Of a stretch of 64,000 bases of DNA, positions 1 to 12,710 are shown one piece after another. The DNA lies in contig VXAA01003307.1 of NCBI GenBank assembly GCA_013399115.1, positions 63,091-127,090 on the forward strand, written 5' to 3'. Made by a program: the position numbers and the translations under genes. The notes beneath the pieces were generated by a model that saw only the letters and a list, made by a program, of their open reading frames with translations, was not told the DNA's origin and made no database searches. Source of the DNA: Anseranas semipalmata. Taxonomy: Eukaryota; Chordata; Aves; Anseriformes; Anseranatidae. The number at the start of each line of letters is the position of its first letter. Position 1 is the first letter of the stretch.

Positions 1-3000
1 TCCGATGGAAATACCCACTCTGCCCTGTAAGCCTGCATCTGCCAAGCTTGCACGCTGTTGTGCATGCACTGCAGGAGCCAGCAGCTACCAAAACTATTCC
101 TTGCTGTTTGAAGGCCCTGGGATTGACCTGTTATTCTGCTCAAATGCTGCTTGAGCTGAAGCACGTTTATTAATAAGGGTTGCAAATTCCAGGAAGAGTC
201 GAGCATTCAGCAACACGTGTCAAAGCCAGCAGCCCCTCAGGGTGTGTGGCCCATGGAAACAAACACCTTGCAGCCAAAATGCAATGCTGCATTTCACTTC
301 CCCTGAGGTGAAAGAACAGAGTGATAAAACAAGCGGTTCGCACCTTCGGTCCATTTATAGAACCAGCCTTCCTGCTTTCAGACCTGAGATCAGGTCAAAT
401 TTGAAGCAAATAGCTACTCCTTTCCCTGCTTCTAGCCACCAGAGCTCTAATCCAGGATGTGCCCTGCCTCCAAAGCCTGAAGCTCAGATCTCAACCCTGG
501 CAGCAGAAGCAGCTCACACTGCTCTCATCTGTGGGGACAAGGATCAAAGGGCTCACTTGCTGCATGACCTATGGGGGCAAGGCACTTGACCTCCAGATGC
601 AAGTCAGCCAACAGAGCTCGAAAAGCATTTGGAAAAAAAAAAAAAGAAGCGTTGCAGAGCCGTTTGGAAAACCAGATGTTGAGATGGAGCAGAGTTTTCC
701 AAGGGAGAGAAATTCCCAGCACTGGTAGGGTGCAGCTCCCTCACTGCAGAGCACTGTAATGACATAAGTTCTCCGTATGGCCACTTCTCCACATCCCACA
801 CTGGAAAAACACTTTTTTTTTTTTTCCTAACAGGTTCAATACCAGTTCGAGCAGATGTGGTTTAAACCACATTCAGTAGCCTTTAAGTAGTCAAGGGTCA
901 AAACCAGCACCGAGCAAGCCCGAGCCAGTACCGAGCACAGCGCTCGCGCCTGCTGTCAGCAATAGGCAATTCCTCTGCTGCAGACCAAGCCCAAGAGATT
1001 TCTTTTCTTGATGCTTCTCTGTATTATGGAAATTAGCTACCTACTCACTAGGTGTTTTACTGGAACCACTTTAACCACCAGACGTTTCTTTTCAAGAGCA
1101 AGCGCTTCTGTGAATGAGACACAGGAGGTTACCAAGGGCTGCCCGCCCAGTAAGCGAGTGTGTGGGAAGGGGAGCACCCCTTTGTGCACGCTGCGTGTCA
1201 ACGAGCGGGCTCAGCTGGGGAGAGGGCGTTTGAAAGGGCGAGGGAGGAGGCAGCAACGCGAAGGCTTTTCTCACCGCTGCGGCAGGAAATGGAAACAGCG
1301 CTTTCGGGGCAGGAAGAGTGAGAGTGATAGGGCTCCTGGCTGCAGCCAGCCTGCAGCGGCGGGAGGGCCGCGCGTGAAAAGGCTCAGCCCACCTCCTCGA
1401 GTACTGGTGCTGCTACAGCAAGGCCCGTTTCTCTGGCTCCGACAGCTGGCCTGGATGTGTTGAGTGTCAGAGCTGCTGCGGGCAGTGCTCGTTACGCAGC
1501 ACCGCAGCAGGTACCGCTTGGCACCAATGCCCTACGGCCATGCCACAGCCTGTGGGCGCAGCACATAAGGGTGGTCTGCGCCCATTTCGCTCTCCTGCAA
1601 AGCCACTACTCATCCACACGCAGACCAGGAGAAGGTCTAGAAATTCAGGTGGTGTGTTTTTCAACTTATATTCTAAATGGTTCCTAAGGGCAAGTCACAT
1701 CGCACCTCAGGTTCACCGGGTTCCAGCTCAGCGTTTGTGCTGTGGGTCCAGCGGGCCTTGCGTTTCAGCAGAGCCATCCCAGTCTTACGTCTCACCAGAA
1801 ATACAGATTGTGGCAACAGGCACGGCTTCGCAGCAGCACGAGCCTCGACTAACTCTGGGCACAGCAAGAACATCCATTTGCAGAGGAAGGGAGGGCACAA
1901 GGCTAGAGCAGCAGAGATACCGTGTGTTCTGCCAGCACGGCCAGCTGAAGGAGAAGAATTTTTGCACCAGAAAATAATCAGTGGGTTTGAATTAAGCTTG
2001 AGGCAACAGAATAGGTGAAAGAAAAGCAGCGTATAATTCCAGCAGAAAAAAGCAGGCGAGCTAAGGCCTTAACAGAGCTCTGTTTGCACCTTCTCTGGCT
2101 AAAGGATGAGCGAGGAAGTCTCTTCGCTTCATGCTACAGAGCCCACCTCCTTCCCTCCAAGACTTTTGATAAGGAGCGGGGTTGAGGTGAAGATATTTAT
2201 GAGCAGCCCTTTGTTTATGTTGTGATGTTTAATTTATGGAAGAGGTGCACACCTACAGTCCTACTTGGAAATCTGAAGGAAGAAATAAATAAGTAATGGA
2301 TGCACACCACTATTCCCCCAGACTTTTAAAGCAGAATTCAAAGAAGGGACCTATCAAACAGAGCCCTGCTATGTCCTTACGTTCAAGCCTTTCGTTCACA
2401 TGCCTTCCTGTCCTTTTCCGAAATCTGTAGCTGTAGCAAAAACACACACACAATCTTTCCAGCAAAGGTCCGGGTCTGCCTTGAGTTTCATCTCCATGGG
2501 CCCAACCGAATACTGCCCAAAAGCTCCAGTCTGCAGCTCACCTGAAGATCACTAACAAGGCTTCATCCACGCATCTCCAAAATCAGCAAGTTAAATAATA
2601 AATGCCTTTCAAACTCCTTTCTTTAGTCAAAACCAGAACGCACTACTGAACAAGTGTTGTCCAGCCCCTTCCGGCAGGTAGCTAAATGCTCTTTATCATA
2701 ATATGTGTGCTGTGCATGCTCACAGACCTGACTCCATTGGACCTTCTTCTGAAACAACTGCCGATACAATAACTTTGGAGCTTTGGCTTGACTGGGGCTT
2801 AATTTCCTCATCCCTTACAGCACTGTTTCTCAAACAAGGGCAAAGCAGGGCCTTTCCAACGCCACTCAAGCCCTGTCGGACCTATAATGAAGGGGCTGTC
2901 CAAGCATGTAATGAAGCCTGTATTCCCATTGACATCACTTATGTTCAGAAAGGTGAAACACGACTGTACAGCCTGAACTAGACAAAAGCATTGTATGTAC

Positions 3001-6000
3001 ATTTGTTTGTGTGTGCTTGGTGTGTTTTTTTGTTTGTTTTTTATGTCCATACTCTCACCTTATTACTCACAGCCACGCTTGGGTACATTTTAATTAACTT
3101 ATTACTTTTTATCTCAAATGACATGACTGAAAGAATAAAAATGCCTCAAAACATTCACAAGCTTTTCACCATCTCCAATGATTAAACTCCGTGCTGCTCC
3201 ACATTGGGAATTTTATCATGTTATATTTCCTTTAGATTCATAGTTGCCTTGCTGATCTGATTAATTCTCTACCTTTCTTTCTTAATATTCAGTGAATTGC
3301 TGCATGACCAAGTGCTCTGGATTCATACAGACATACACTGATTTATTTTGATCCCTGCCATTTATTACAGAAAGAAAAAGCTCAGAAAAGCGAGAGGACG
3401 AGTCAGCTGTCTGTATTGGTCCCCTGAAAAATCAGGACTGGAAGGAAAAAGCAGCAAGTTATGAAAGAGTGAAAGCTGAGAAAAGATGCAAAAAGAATGA
3501 CGTCTGGAAAGAAATTCTTAATGTCAAACTAATTCATTCTGAAACAGCCAGTACCAAACAGCTTCTCAATACTTTTTCCTCTGCTGTGCACTTCTCTGTG
3601 TAGCTACACGTACTGTTATTAGTCTTCTCAAAGGAAGTTCAGGGGCTGCTCTTTCAGTTCGTAGCTCTTTGCAACATCCTCCCAAAAAAAGCCCACAACT
3701 TACAACTATCTGGGACAGATGGACACAAGTTTCTCTCCAGCCCTGTAACGTGTACCACAGGGGACACAAACGAGGCCTGCACACAAACTTTTCTCATAGA
3801 CCCTGATGAAACGCGATTCGTGACCTAACTTGAGAAAAAGAGCAGCACGGAATGTCGACGGCAGTCCTCTAAGCCCCCAGAGCCTGCACAATACCCCAGA
3901 GCCGTGCCCAAGCGGCTGCCCCGTGCCCAGGCTCTTCCCCCTGCAGGCAAGCCGAGGCACAAGGGTCCAGCAGGCCTGGCGTGCCCCAGCCCCGGCAGCA
4001 TCCCAGCCCATCTGCCCTGGCTTTTTCACTTTGTTTGAGGGACCAAAGGCCAAAGCAGAGCGTGGTATCTTATGAATCAGCAGGGCTCGAAGTACGATCG
4101 TCCACCCCTACAGCGGAGGGCAGCCACTGCTTCCAGCTTAGCAGTTCATGTAATGTGGGGCCTAGAAAATGTAATGTTCAGTTGAGGTTCCTGCCCATCC
4201 TCGGCACTTCAGGCCTGAGAGCGCAGCCTGGCTTGTGACACAGGCTGTCTAGCTTTCCCTTTGCCAAAATAAAAAGCTCAGCAAGAGCTAAACTTACAGT
4301 AAGTCACAGGATGGCATCCTTACAGCAAGAGAGCTTGTGCTGAGGACACGGTGGAGAAGGAGCAGTGGCTGTGCCAAAAGGCAAGGCGGATGCTGGAGGA
4401 CCACAAACACAGAGGCTGTGCTCCCCACAAGGAGAGGAGCGAGCAGCCTGGACAGAGTGGGACAGACGGTCTCCCTGGGTACAGCGTGCAGGGCGGGCAG
4501 GAGGCCACGGTCTGAATGTCGTCTCTGTTTGGACTGCGATCCACGGGGCTTGGCTGGGGCCCCACTGGACCCATTATTCAACACTTCCACTGAAGCTCTG
4601 ATGTGTGTTAATGCTGGAGGAAGGTGAACAAACACAGGAGGGAGATGCAGTGATATACCTGGAAAATACCCTTCCAGATGGGATCTCAGAATGGGATCTC
4701 TCAAACCCTTAGCGAAGCCATCCAAGTAGGGGTGATTGTTTTTCATCAGCCTTTCTTTAGGCCCCCAAGAAGGCCTAAAAACAGAAAACAAAACACACAA
4801 AAACAAAATAAAAAGAAACAGAACAAGAAAGGCATCAGCAACTACAAAAAAAAAGGGAAAGAAGGGTGGGGGAATCTACTCAGCGTTGACAGCAGATATT
4901 CAATGCTGTTTGAACTTCATTGGTGGTATGGTCTCACATTTCCAAGGCTCTTGACACAGGCGTTGGCTCCAGGGGTGAGACCATCTGCATCTCTGTTTTG
5001 CTGGGATTGCTTCCATGCAGAGGGCCAGGAAAGGGAGATGGATTTCATCAGAACTGCCGTCTGAAACTCCCACCCTCTCTCCTGCCCCACCCCTTGCCGA
5101 GAGGGAGGGATGGGAGGGCTCATGTGATTTCTAATTCTAGCCCCATTTTGCTGCTTTCTAGTACCAGCCAACAGATGTATGCCAGCAACATTCAGACATA
5201 AACACCCTTCTCATAGCAGGAGAAACAGCACTTAACGTGGCAGCCAAATCTCACTCTACCTTGCAGGGACATGGCAAAGGTGGGGAAATTTAGGATGAGG
5301 AAGATTTAACCTGGATATCAAGAAACATTTCCTAACAAAACCAAACATTTACATGAAGAAAAATCCCGCTTATCCATTAAAGACATGAAAGTTCGCTGAG
5401 GTAAATGACTGCAGAAAACAGCCTCAGCCAGGTGGGGAAAGCCCCCCGGAGCATCCCTTCCCCTTCACAGCTAGAGTTTAGTGCCTGTCAACACCACCTC
5501 ACGTCAATGTTTTTTGCTAACGCTGACCAGCAATTAGCCCAAGCCATAAAGGCCGGATTTGAAGACGAATGCCCCCTAACGAGATGCATTTCTGAGGGAT
5601 TAGAGGCTGAGGGCCATGTTCGTTCTTCGTACCAACTCCACAAGTAGATCATGGTCTTTGTCCCTGTTTAGAGATTAAGCAACACACGCAGAGTTAAGAG
5701 AGGCAAGAGGAGCTTGCAACAGACCCAGGATCCAAACTCTTAGCGAGGAGTGGCATTCGTTTCCAAGCAATTGCCACTGAGCAGGGCAGGCTTGTCTCTG
5801 TCAGAGCGACATTTGCAGAGATCAGGAGCCCCCTGCATTAAGCGTCGCACTGCAACTCTGAGGCTGCCAGCGCGCCGCCCTGCTTGCTGTGCAAAAGCAG
5901 TTGTCCACATAAACAGACCCACTAAATCCATCAGCTGCCTTGTGTATGTCACTGGGGAGTTACCTGCCTGGGGCGCTCACAAACACTGCAGTCACCTGCG

Positions 6001-7244
6001 AAGCAGCACACTGCCACTGCTGAGGCTGGCTGCCAGCTGTCCGTATGTAATCGCAGTTCTTCACTTCCAACCTCGCCTGCGAGAGGATTTGGGATGGATT
6101 TGGGGTACAAGCAATGGCAGTTTGAGACCCTCGGCTGCAGGAGTTGCTTTTGGAAGCTCAGTTTGGGGCCGTCACTATTTCTGCTCATGAACCCGTGCCA
6201 TTCCTATTTCTCTGTGCCTCAGTTTCCCTGGAACACTTCTTTTCCTTCACCTTTGAGGACTTAGTTCAAATGGCTCCTGTTAGACCCTGTCTTCGCCCTG
6301 AAGGACAAACATCATATGCCACGTGTTTCCATCGCAGTCTCAGTTGGCAAAGACAAACTGTTCTGCTTCCACAGACAGGCTCCTGAAATCCTAGGTCCCT
6401 GGCACAGCCCTGGCCACAGCCCATACCCCCGTTTAGAGCCGGAACATGAGATTATCTCCGTTACCCGCCGCCGAGTCGCATCTCACCCCAAGGAGTCTGC
6501 AGGCCCACCTGGCGCTCCTTGCTGCTGCTGATGGCGCAGGGAAACCTACAGTAACCAGCCTGTCCGTGGCTGACTCCACCTTGTCCCCAGCGGTATCGGT
6601 GGAAGGGAAGAGGATTAAAGCAGAGAGAACTCCCTCTGCTCCAGCAGGATCGCTTTTGGATCCTGACTGCTGCTGGTGTTGATTTCCTCCTATGCCCCCC
6701 TTCCCCTGGAGCTCTTGCCATGCCCCCCAAGCTCCTCCACGGTGCATAACTAGCATGCAGCAGCAGTAATTGAATGTTATGGGGACGGGAGCTGCTTGTG
6801 TGTTGCTGGGGTGGAAACTGGGAAGGGAGGCACAAGCTAGCACAGTACTTACTGGGAAAAATCTGCATTTTACTTCATTGAAAAATATTGTTGCATGCCT
6901 GGAGCCAGGAGCTCTGCTCTATAGACATGCTAATTATCCAGGAGTCATTGGGGGGTGGTGCTAACGCCTGCCTCTCCTCTGGGGGAACAAACAGACGGCT
7001 TTTTATTTGTGTGTCGGGTTTTTTTCTCTATCCTTCCCTTTTCATTCTGCCTGGCGAAGCAGATCTGCCCAAACCTCCCTCGTGCCAGAGGAGCTGCAGC
7101 AGCCCTTTCCTGAAACACTCCGTGGGTGGAAAACGCATAGCTTCACTCTACCCACGGGGCAAAAACCCCACACTCGCAGCACACAATCTGGAGCCACATC
7201 AGCCGTGCCGACAGGACAGCACTCGGGGCTCTCTGCCTTGTTAA
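1..7244. other. Non-coding DNA, no gene recognised
   Basis: Mixed GC content. There are short homopolymers (A13 near 631, T14 near 812) and a CA microsatellite near 2440. A CG-richer patch (1200-1380) and purine/pyrimidine-rich patches are present. Open frames up to about 170 codons occur on both strands with no domain I recognise. An AT-rich segment at 2170-2300 (TTTGTTTATGTTGTG, TTTAATTTATGG) could be regulatory but cannot be supported further. Confidence 0.6.
6885..7030. promoter_or_regulatory. Possible conserved non-coding element
   Basis: Compact segment with ATGCTAATTATCC, a GGAGTCATTG AP-1-like word and T-rich ends, set in GC-rich flanks. The judgement is by texture only; alignment to other birds would decide. 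Confidence 0.2.
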
Positions 7245-7720
7245 TGCACTGCACAAGCCAAACCCTCCAAGCACTAACCCATCCAAACCCTGCACGCACG
7301 CCCTTTCCCTCTCCGATCCTCAGTAAAACCTTCCTCCCCCTGCACACGCTCACTCCAGGCCTGCCTTCATCCCCAGCTTCACGCCTCTTCCCACTCCTCT
7401 CCAAGCACACCCCAGTCACCCTTACCTCTTGCTCCTGGCAGACCCTGCTCTGCGACCTCACCACCACAGCTCTCCTTTCCCCATCTTGTATTTCCATATA
7501 CCACGTCCCACAAACCTCTTTACACCTTTTCATATGCTGTCGCACATCGCTTTTCACTCCACACATCACTCAGACACCTCTCTCCTCCTCAGGTTCCTAT
7601 CAATCAGCCCTGCCATACCTTACTTACAAGCCTTCCTGCCTATGCTCATTCAGCCGTCCTAATTAACAACTTTCTCACTCATTCTTCCCCCCATTTTCCC
7701 TCACTAGTGACTGCCTTCCC
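7245..7720. repeat. C-rich, G-poor strand-asymmetric block
   Basis: By hand count 7261-7680 has 39 G in 420 bases, while C and T dominate throughout. There is no clear tandem period. Words such as CCCACTCCTC, CACTCATTC and CCTTACCTC recur loosely. The lack of G leaves a 219-codon plus-strand frame (7007-7666) rich in Ser, Thr, Pro and Leu, which is a composition effect and not a supported protein. Confidence 0.75.
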
Positions 7721-8320
7721 CTGCACGTACCATTACCTTATACAAAGCCATGCAACTTCTCACGCGCACGGCTCATGCTCGCAGGGCCAAGCCACCGCTG
7801 CCCCTAGCGATCCCAACGGCTGGGTACCGCATCGCTTGCAGAATCTCTCAGCCCTCCAGAAAGCCAGAGGATGTACCTGTGGAGTCAGCCAGCTTTGAGA
7901 CAGACAAACTGAACCATGCCCAAACTCTTGATGCAGTTTTGCTGCCAGCCAAGGGGCCTGCAAATGGTAAGAGCTGAGACAGGGGCACCCATCCCTCCCA
8001 AACTGCTAGAGAATGGCGATCTCACCAGATTTTCATTGTCAGAGTCTTCACTCACACACATGTCAATACCCCAGGACCCTCCCAATGCCTTTTCACTGTG
8101 GCCAGCATTGTATCAAAACCAAACACGTCCTTTTTCCAAATTCACCAAAGCCTATCACTATGGGAGCCAGCTTCAGACCAGGTGTCTGAGGCTGGTGGGG
8201 GTAAGGAGGGGAGATGGAGGGAGGAAAGGAAGGGAGACAAAAGTTGGAAAGAAAACAGGAAGTTGTCTTGAGGCCAGGTCCCAGACTGGGAACCAGAACC
8301 CCCCAACTCTTCTCCCAGCA

Positions 8321-8470
8321 CTGGCAGCAATTCACTGCCAGGCCTCAGGCAAATCTCTTCTTGTGTCCTGGTTTCCCCATTTAAAATGCCAATGATCATC
8401 ACTCCTGTCTAAGGGAGAGTGAAGGTTAATAGTTGGAGAGCACTCTATGACATTTTTCAAAATATTATTA
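8321..8470 (+). repeat. MIR/CORE-SINE relic
   Basis: Shows the order typical of MIR: a CAGGCAAATCTCTTC block (cf. GGGCAAGTCACTTAAC), TGGTTTCCCCATTTAAAATG (cf. CAGTTTCCTCATCTGTAAAATG), then AGGGAGAGTGAAGGTTAATA and GGAGAGCACTCTATGA. Strongly diverged, as expected for an element older than birds. Confidence 0.5.
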
Positions 8471-9224
8471 GAAGCTTCTGTCTCTGACGCCTTTGGGGAA
8501 AACTGGGGCCAAGTGGTATATGGAAAGTGAATATTCTCAAGAAGAACTAAGACCAACATCCTTGCTGCTTGGCTGGTCCACTGTCCGATGATACTTAAGT
8601 GATACGCACTTCACTTGTACGCTGCTTGCTGACACTCGGCGAACGCGCACCACATGCACAAAACCTCAGAGCTGAACCAGGTTCCCAGTGGTTTGCCCAG
8701 CAAAGACCTGCGTCGGGCTCCAGGAGGCCTGCAGGGCTCCCTGCCTCCACTGAGCCCAGCCGGGCTGGCTCCTGGGACGCCCCCCGGCCCCTTTCGCTGG
8801 GGTGTGCAGGCGCAGGCGGAAGAGAAGGGCCAGAAACACATTTCTGAGAACCTCAGAAAAGGCAAGTGGGAGAGAAGAGAAAGAAGCACCTGACAGCGTC
8901 CAACAGCACGCGGCAACGAAACAGAAAAAGAAAGGAGCTGAGCGAGATGTTTTGCCGGCTGCTGCCGATTCCGGGGAGCCCTGCCCTACTTTATTTTATT
9001 TTCCACTCGCAGCCCCCACCAATCTCGGTCTCAGTCACAGGCTTTCCCCCTTTCCCCAGCACACCCCCGGGGAGGGCTCTCAGCTGGGGCTGGGGGCGAC
9101 CCAAAGCGCCGCACAAACAGGAGCCCGCTGGTAACTGCCTCTCTGTAGTTTTCCTCTTTGACATGCATGTTCCGTTCGGAGAAACCCCCTCTCCCCTCCC
9201 ACGCTCTCACCCGCGCCATCTGGT

Positions 9225-9545
9225 TACGGTTTGCACCATGACGCGCTTCCTCTGTGGTTTATTTGCTTTTTTTAGCCAAACCCGAGAGAGGGAGCGAAAT
9301 ACCCTGTTTGCTTTGGGGACGAACCACCCACCCCCCAGACATATTTACTTTATTCGTTATAGAGGCTTTGTGTGGTGGGCTGGGGGAAGGCTGGGTTTTG
9401 TTTTTGTTATTTTTTTTTCCCCCCATGCAGCTAATAACCGGACTCTTGACAGAATCTGCTGTAGATTAGGAAAAGCTTTACGAGGCTGTTGATTTTGAAA
9501 AACATTGTCAGGTGATGATAAGGCAATGTGATCTAGCGGTTTGAG
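9225..9545. promoter_or_regulatory. Possible conserved non-coding element
   Basis: Contains the RUNX-type word TCTGTGGTTT (9250-9259), GTCAGGTGATGATAAGG with a GATA word, and AT-rich T-tracts between GC-rich flanks. No repeat signature and no coding frame that persists. Supported by texture and motif words only. Confidence 0.22.
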
Positions 9546-11987
9546 TGGGAGGGAGGCCAGCGAGGGCACAACCAGAGCACCTGGCATCCGCAGTCACTTG
9601 AACCACGCCGTGCCTCAGTGTCCCCTGTGCCGAAACAGGACCGACTGGTGCCTGTCACTGCAGCGTGCCTGGCTCCTGCAAAGTGCTCCACGCACAAAGC
9701 GTGCTAGGGATGCTAAGTATTCCTAGTGCTTGCAACCCTGAATTAACGAGCAGGTTACAGAAAATCAAAGAATCCCAGCTCCTCACTGATACAGGCCAGT
9801 AATGCTCATAGATTTTGAGGCTGAAGGGCATCCTGAGGACTACTTTCCCAGCCCAGCTTAGCACAAGAGATGACACCAGGCACTGACCCCACGGAGCTCG
9901 TCCCAGACTCCCGAAGCGAGCACAGCAGGGAGGAGGACCTAAACTTCCTAGCTCCCGGCCTTCAGTCCTCCCAAGTAGGCTGCATTTCACAGCACGCATG
10001 CAAACAGAAGCTTTAGGAGTTGGTTTGTCCTGGGCTTTGACAGCTGACTCCTGCAATATCTAAACATTCCCACTCAGTTCATACTGCAAGTCTCTGCTCT
10101 TACCCAGCCCGCTATTTCTCCAGGAACAACACAGATGCTCTTGGCCTTCATCAAATATGTTTATGGCTTATATAGTCATTTACTAAAAGCTTTCCTCTTC
10201 CACGGCTTACCCCACCTACACGAGGCCCTTATCGCAGGAGAGAGACTCCTCCCCTGTGGATAAATCCTTACGGAGCTCAGATGGCTCCTCTCGGAGTGAT
10301 CTCCACTTCCACCGGGTGTTAGCTGCTCCCACAGCGCAGTGTACGTCTGCGAAGGGACGCGGGAGCCTTGCAGCATTCCCTCGCCCACCTTGTGACTGGC
10401 TTCGTTATTTCCAGCAGGCATTTCAAACTTTGCCTGGGTCATGGCCGCTTTGCCAAACGTGTGCATGTGCGTGCACAGCCCATTAATCCTCCTTACTCCA
10501 GGCTTGATTTAATTTATCATTAGGTTTGGATGAGTAATTTTATCCTGCAACACAATTCAAGGTGATAGATGAGACCACGAGCAGGTGATAGCCCAGGCTT
10601 GACTTTCCCCCTTGCTCCCCCTCCTGAGAAAGCACAGCCTGCCAGGTTGCGAGAAGAGATTTACTGCTGCTCCAAAGTGGGGCTTCCACTGCGGAGAGCC
10701 GAGGAACGGGGATTTCAGTTGCCACCCTCACTAGCCAACAGGTAACAGCGGTACGGGAGGGCCAGCTTACCCAAACAGAAACCAAAGGTGCTCTCGCCTG
10801 CAGCTGACAATGGGGAAAAATGAGATGGTGGAGCCCCACCAGCCTGCAGCAAGGTGGGTGTGAAGTGCCGGTCCAAATGCCCTTGCAGCTCCCGGTTAGC
10901 ACACCTTAGTTTTGTGGTGCCTTTTCGTTCACCCATGCTTAAAATACAGAAAACAGTCTGGACTCCAGGCACTCAGGCTTCTGCATGCATATACATAGTT
11001 TGACTTTAAAAGGGACCATTCATGAAAGGGAGCGAAGGTATTAGAAACAAACAGAAGTTCTGTGCCTGAAAACTCTGCTGCTGTCTACACCCTCTGCTCT
11101 CCGTGCATTGTCAGCACAGACTGGTGAGGCTGCTCCATTAATGCAGCATTGATCTCTCATTGCACATGGGAGAGAATGATTAAAAAAAAACACAAACAAA
11201 GCAAAAAAAAACCACCCAAGCTTGCCGTGAAGCAAGAGGCTCGTATGGGCAGGAACAATGCGAACACCAGGTTTGAAGCTGTAAGATTCAGTCACCAACC
11301 CCCCTACTCCCTCCCCTTGCCTTCTCCCCAGAGAAGTAAGATAGTAAATGATGGCACTGACAAAATGATGAAGTGGTCTCCCCTGAACAATGAGGCATTG
11401 TATTCAATACAAGTCAACATGGAACTGGCGTCGGCACAGGCCCTGCCTGCTCAAAATTATCTGGCACAGGAAGGAAGTCCTCTTTACCCCCCAGCACCGT
11501 GCACTACCCTTCAAGCACCCGAGCTCCTAACCTGTCGATACCTCCTCGCAGAGTGCTGCTTGGGCACAGCCAGCTCAGGTGGCCTCAGGTTGCTCTCTCT
11601 GCTTCTTGCCACCTGTTCTCAGCAACAACAAAAAATTAACCTTGTTCCTTCTAAGGAGATATGCTGCATCCAAAGAGCAGTTAGACAGGACTGTGCTGGA
11701 AGCATTTGGTAATATTTGACGCCACATATAGATGCCATTCATCAAATGGTTATCTCACAGTCGCTCAGTATGCTACCCCATGCAGGTGAGACATAGCAGG
11801 TGTACAGAATAGCACGTAGTCACGTAGCCTCTAGAGAATACTCATTCAAACCAAATTAGCCAGCCTGACTGCCCTCTTCAACCTGAATGATATTCCAAGG
11901 AGAAAACACTGTCTCTGTAGCAAGACCCTAAGTATTCTGGAATCAAAACATCAATAATGATGCATTCAGCTTTTCCTTTTTTTTTTT

Positions 11988-12000
11988 NNNNNNNNNNNNN
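11988..12000. other. Assembly gap (13 N) after a T tract
   Basis: Thirteen N directly after an 11-base T run. The true length and sequence are unknown. Confidence 0.98.
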
Positions 12001-12605
12001 ATTCTTTTACGGACATGCCTTGGACCATGCATTTCAGTTATGGTTTCCAAAGTAGGTTGCCCTATTGCCTAACATTTAAAAGGTCTTGTTTGACTGCACA
12101 CAGATATCTGTGCCAGAATGAACAGGGACACTCCAAAATGCACGTACGGGTCTCCAAACACATTCAGAGCCACTCTTACGTGTACTTCAGCACCCGCTCA
12201 TACATGCAGGGGTGAGTACATGCACTTACATGCAATTGTACCAGCCAGAGAGAGGTGAAGTAATATAGAAGTGTGTGACGTGCACACACCCCACACCTTG
12301 AGAGAGACGTTCTCATTCATCTAGACATGCACATCCTTTCATTTGCTTTGCGCTCCTCAGCTTTTACGTCGCAGAATTACTGGTGTGTTGTCATCCTACA
12401 GACAGCTGCCTCGCAGAAGTCTGTTAGGGAGACAAGAACGATGACAGCAAATAAGTAACAACAGTTACTCCTCAGTTTCAAGGCTCTTTTCGGATTCCGT
12501 CTGCACCCAAAGAAGCATTCAGACCCGTCTTAACAACCCGGCTCATGTTATGCCTCATATCAGCAAGGCACGGGCTGTGACAGACGTTTATCTAACTCAC
12601 CCACA

Positions 12606-12710
12606 GGCAGGTGAGTGCTGCCCCATTTTACAGGTGAGGAAACTGCTGAAAATAATTGTTGAAGGTCTTGTCTAAGGTCATTCAGATGGTGAATGGTAGC
12701 AGAGACAGCA
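12606..12710 (-). repeat. MIR/CORE-SINE relic
   Basis: The plus strand reads CCCCATTTTACAGGTGAGGA then AACTGCTG, AGGTCTTGTCTAAGGTCATT and GAATGGTAGCAGAGACAG. This is the reverse complement of the MIR core (CCCCATTTTACAGATGAGGA AACTGAGGC ... AAGGTCACAC ... GTGGCAGAG). It is the clearest SINE relic in the window. Confidence 0.75.

Noticed and set aside
5280..5340. Possible CR1 fragment (GGATATCAAGAAACATTTCC)
   Set aside because: Only about 30 bases resemble the CR1 body and no 3' end octamers follow, so it is not supportable.
5650..5745. Possible further MIR relic
   Set aside because: Only loose words such as GACCCAGGATCCAAACTC resemble the MIR end; the core order is not clear.
7007..7666. 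219-codon plus-strand frame rich in Ser/Thr/Pro/Leu
   Set aside because: Explained by the G-poor composition of the block, which removes stop codons on this strand. No recognisable protein family.
11149..11712. 187-codon plus-strand frame
   Set aside because: No domain recognised. It begins in a low-complexity Lys-rich stretch caused by A-runs and shows no other coding evidence.
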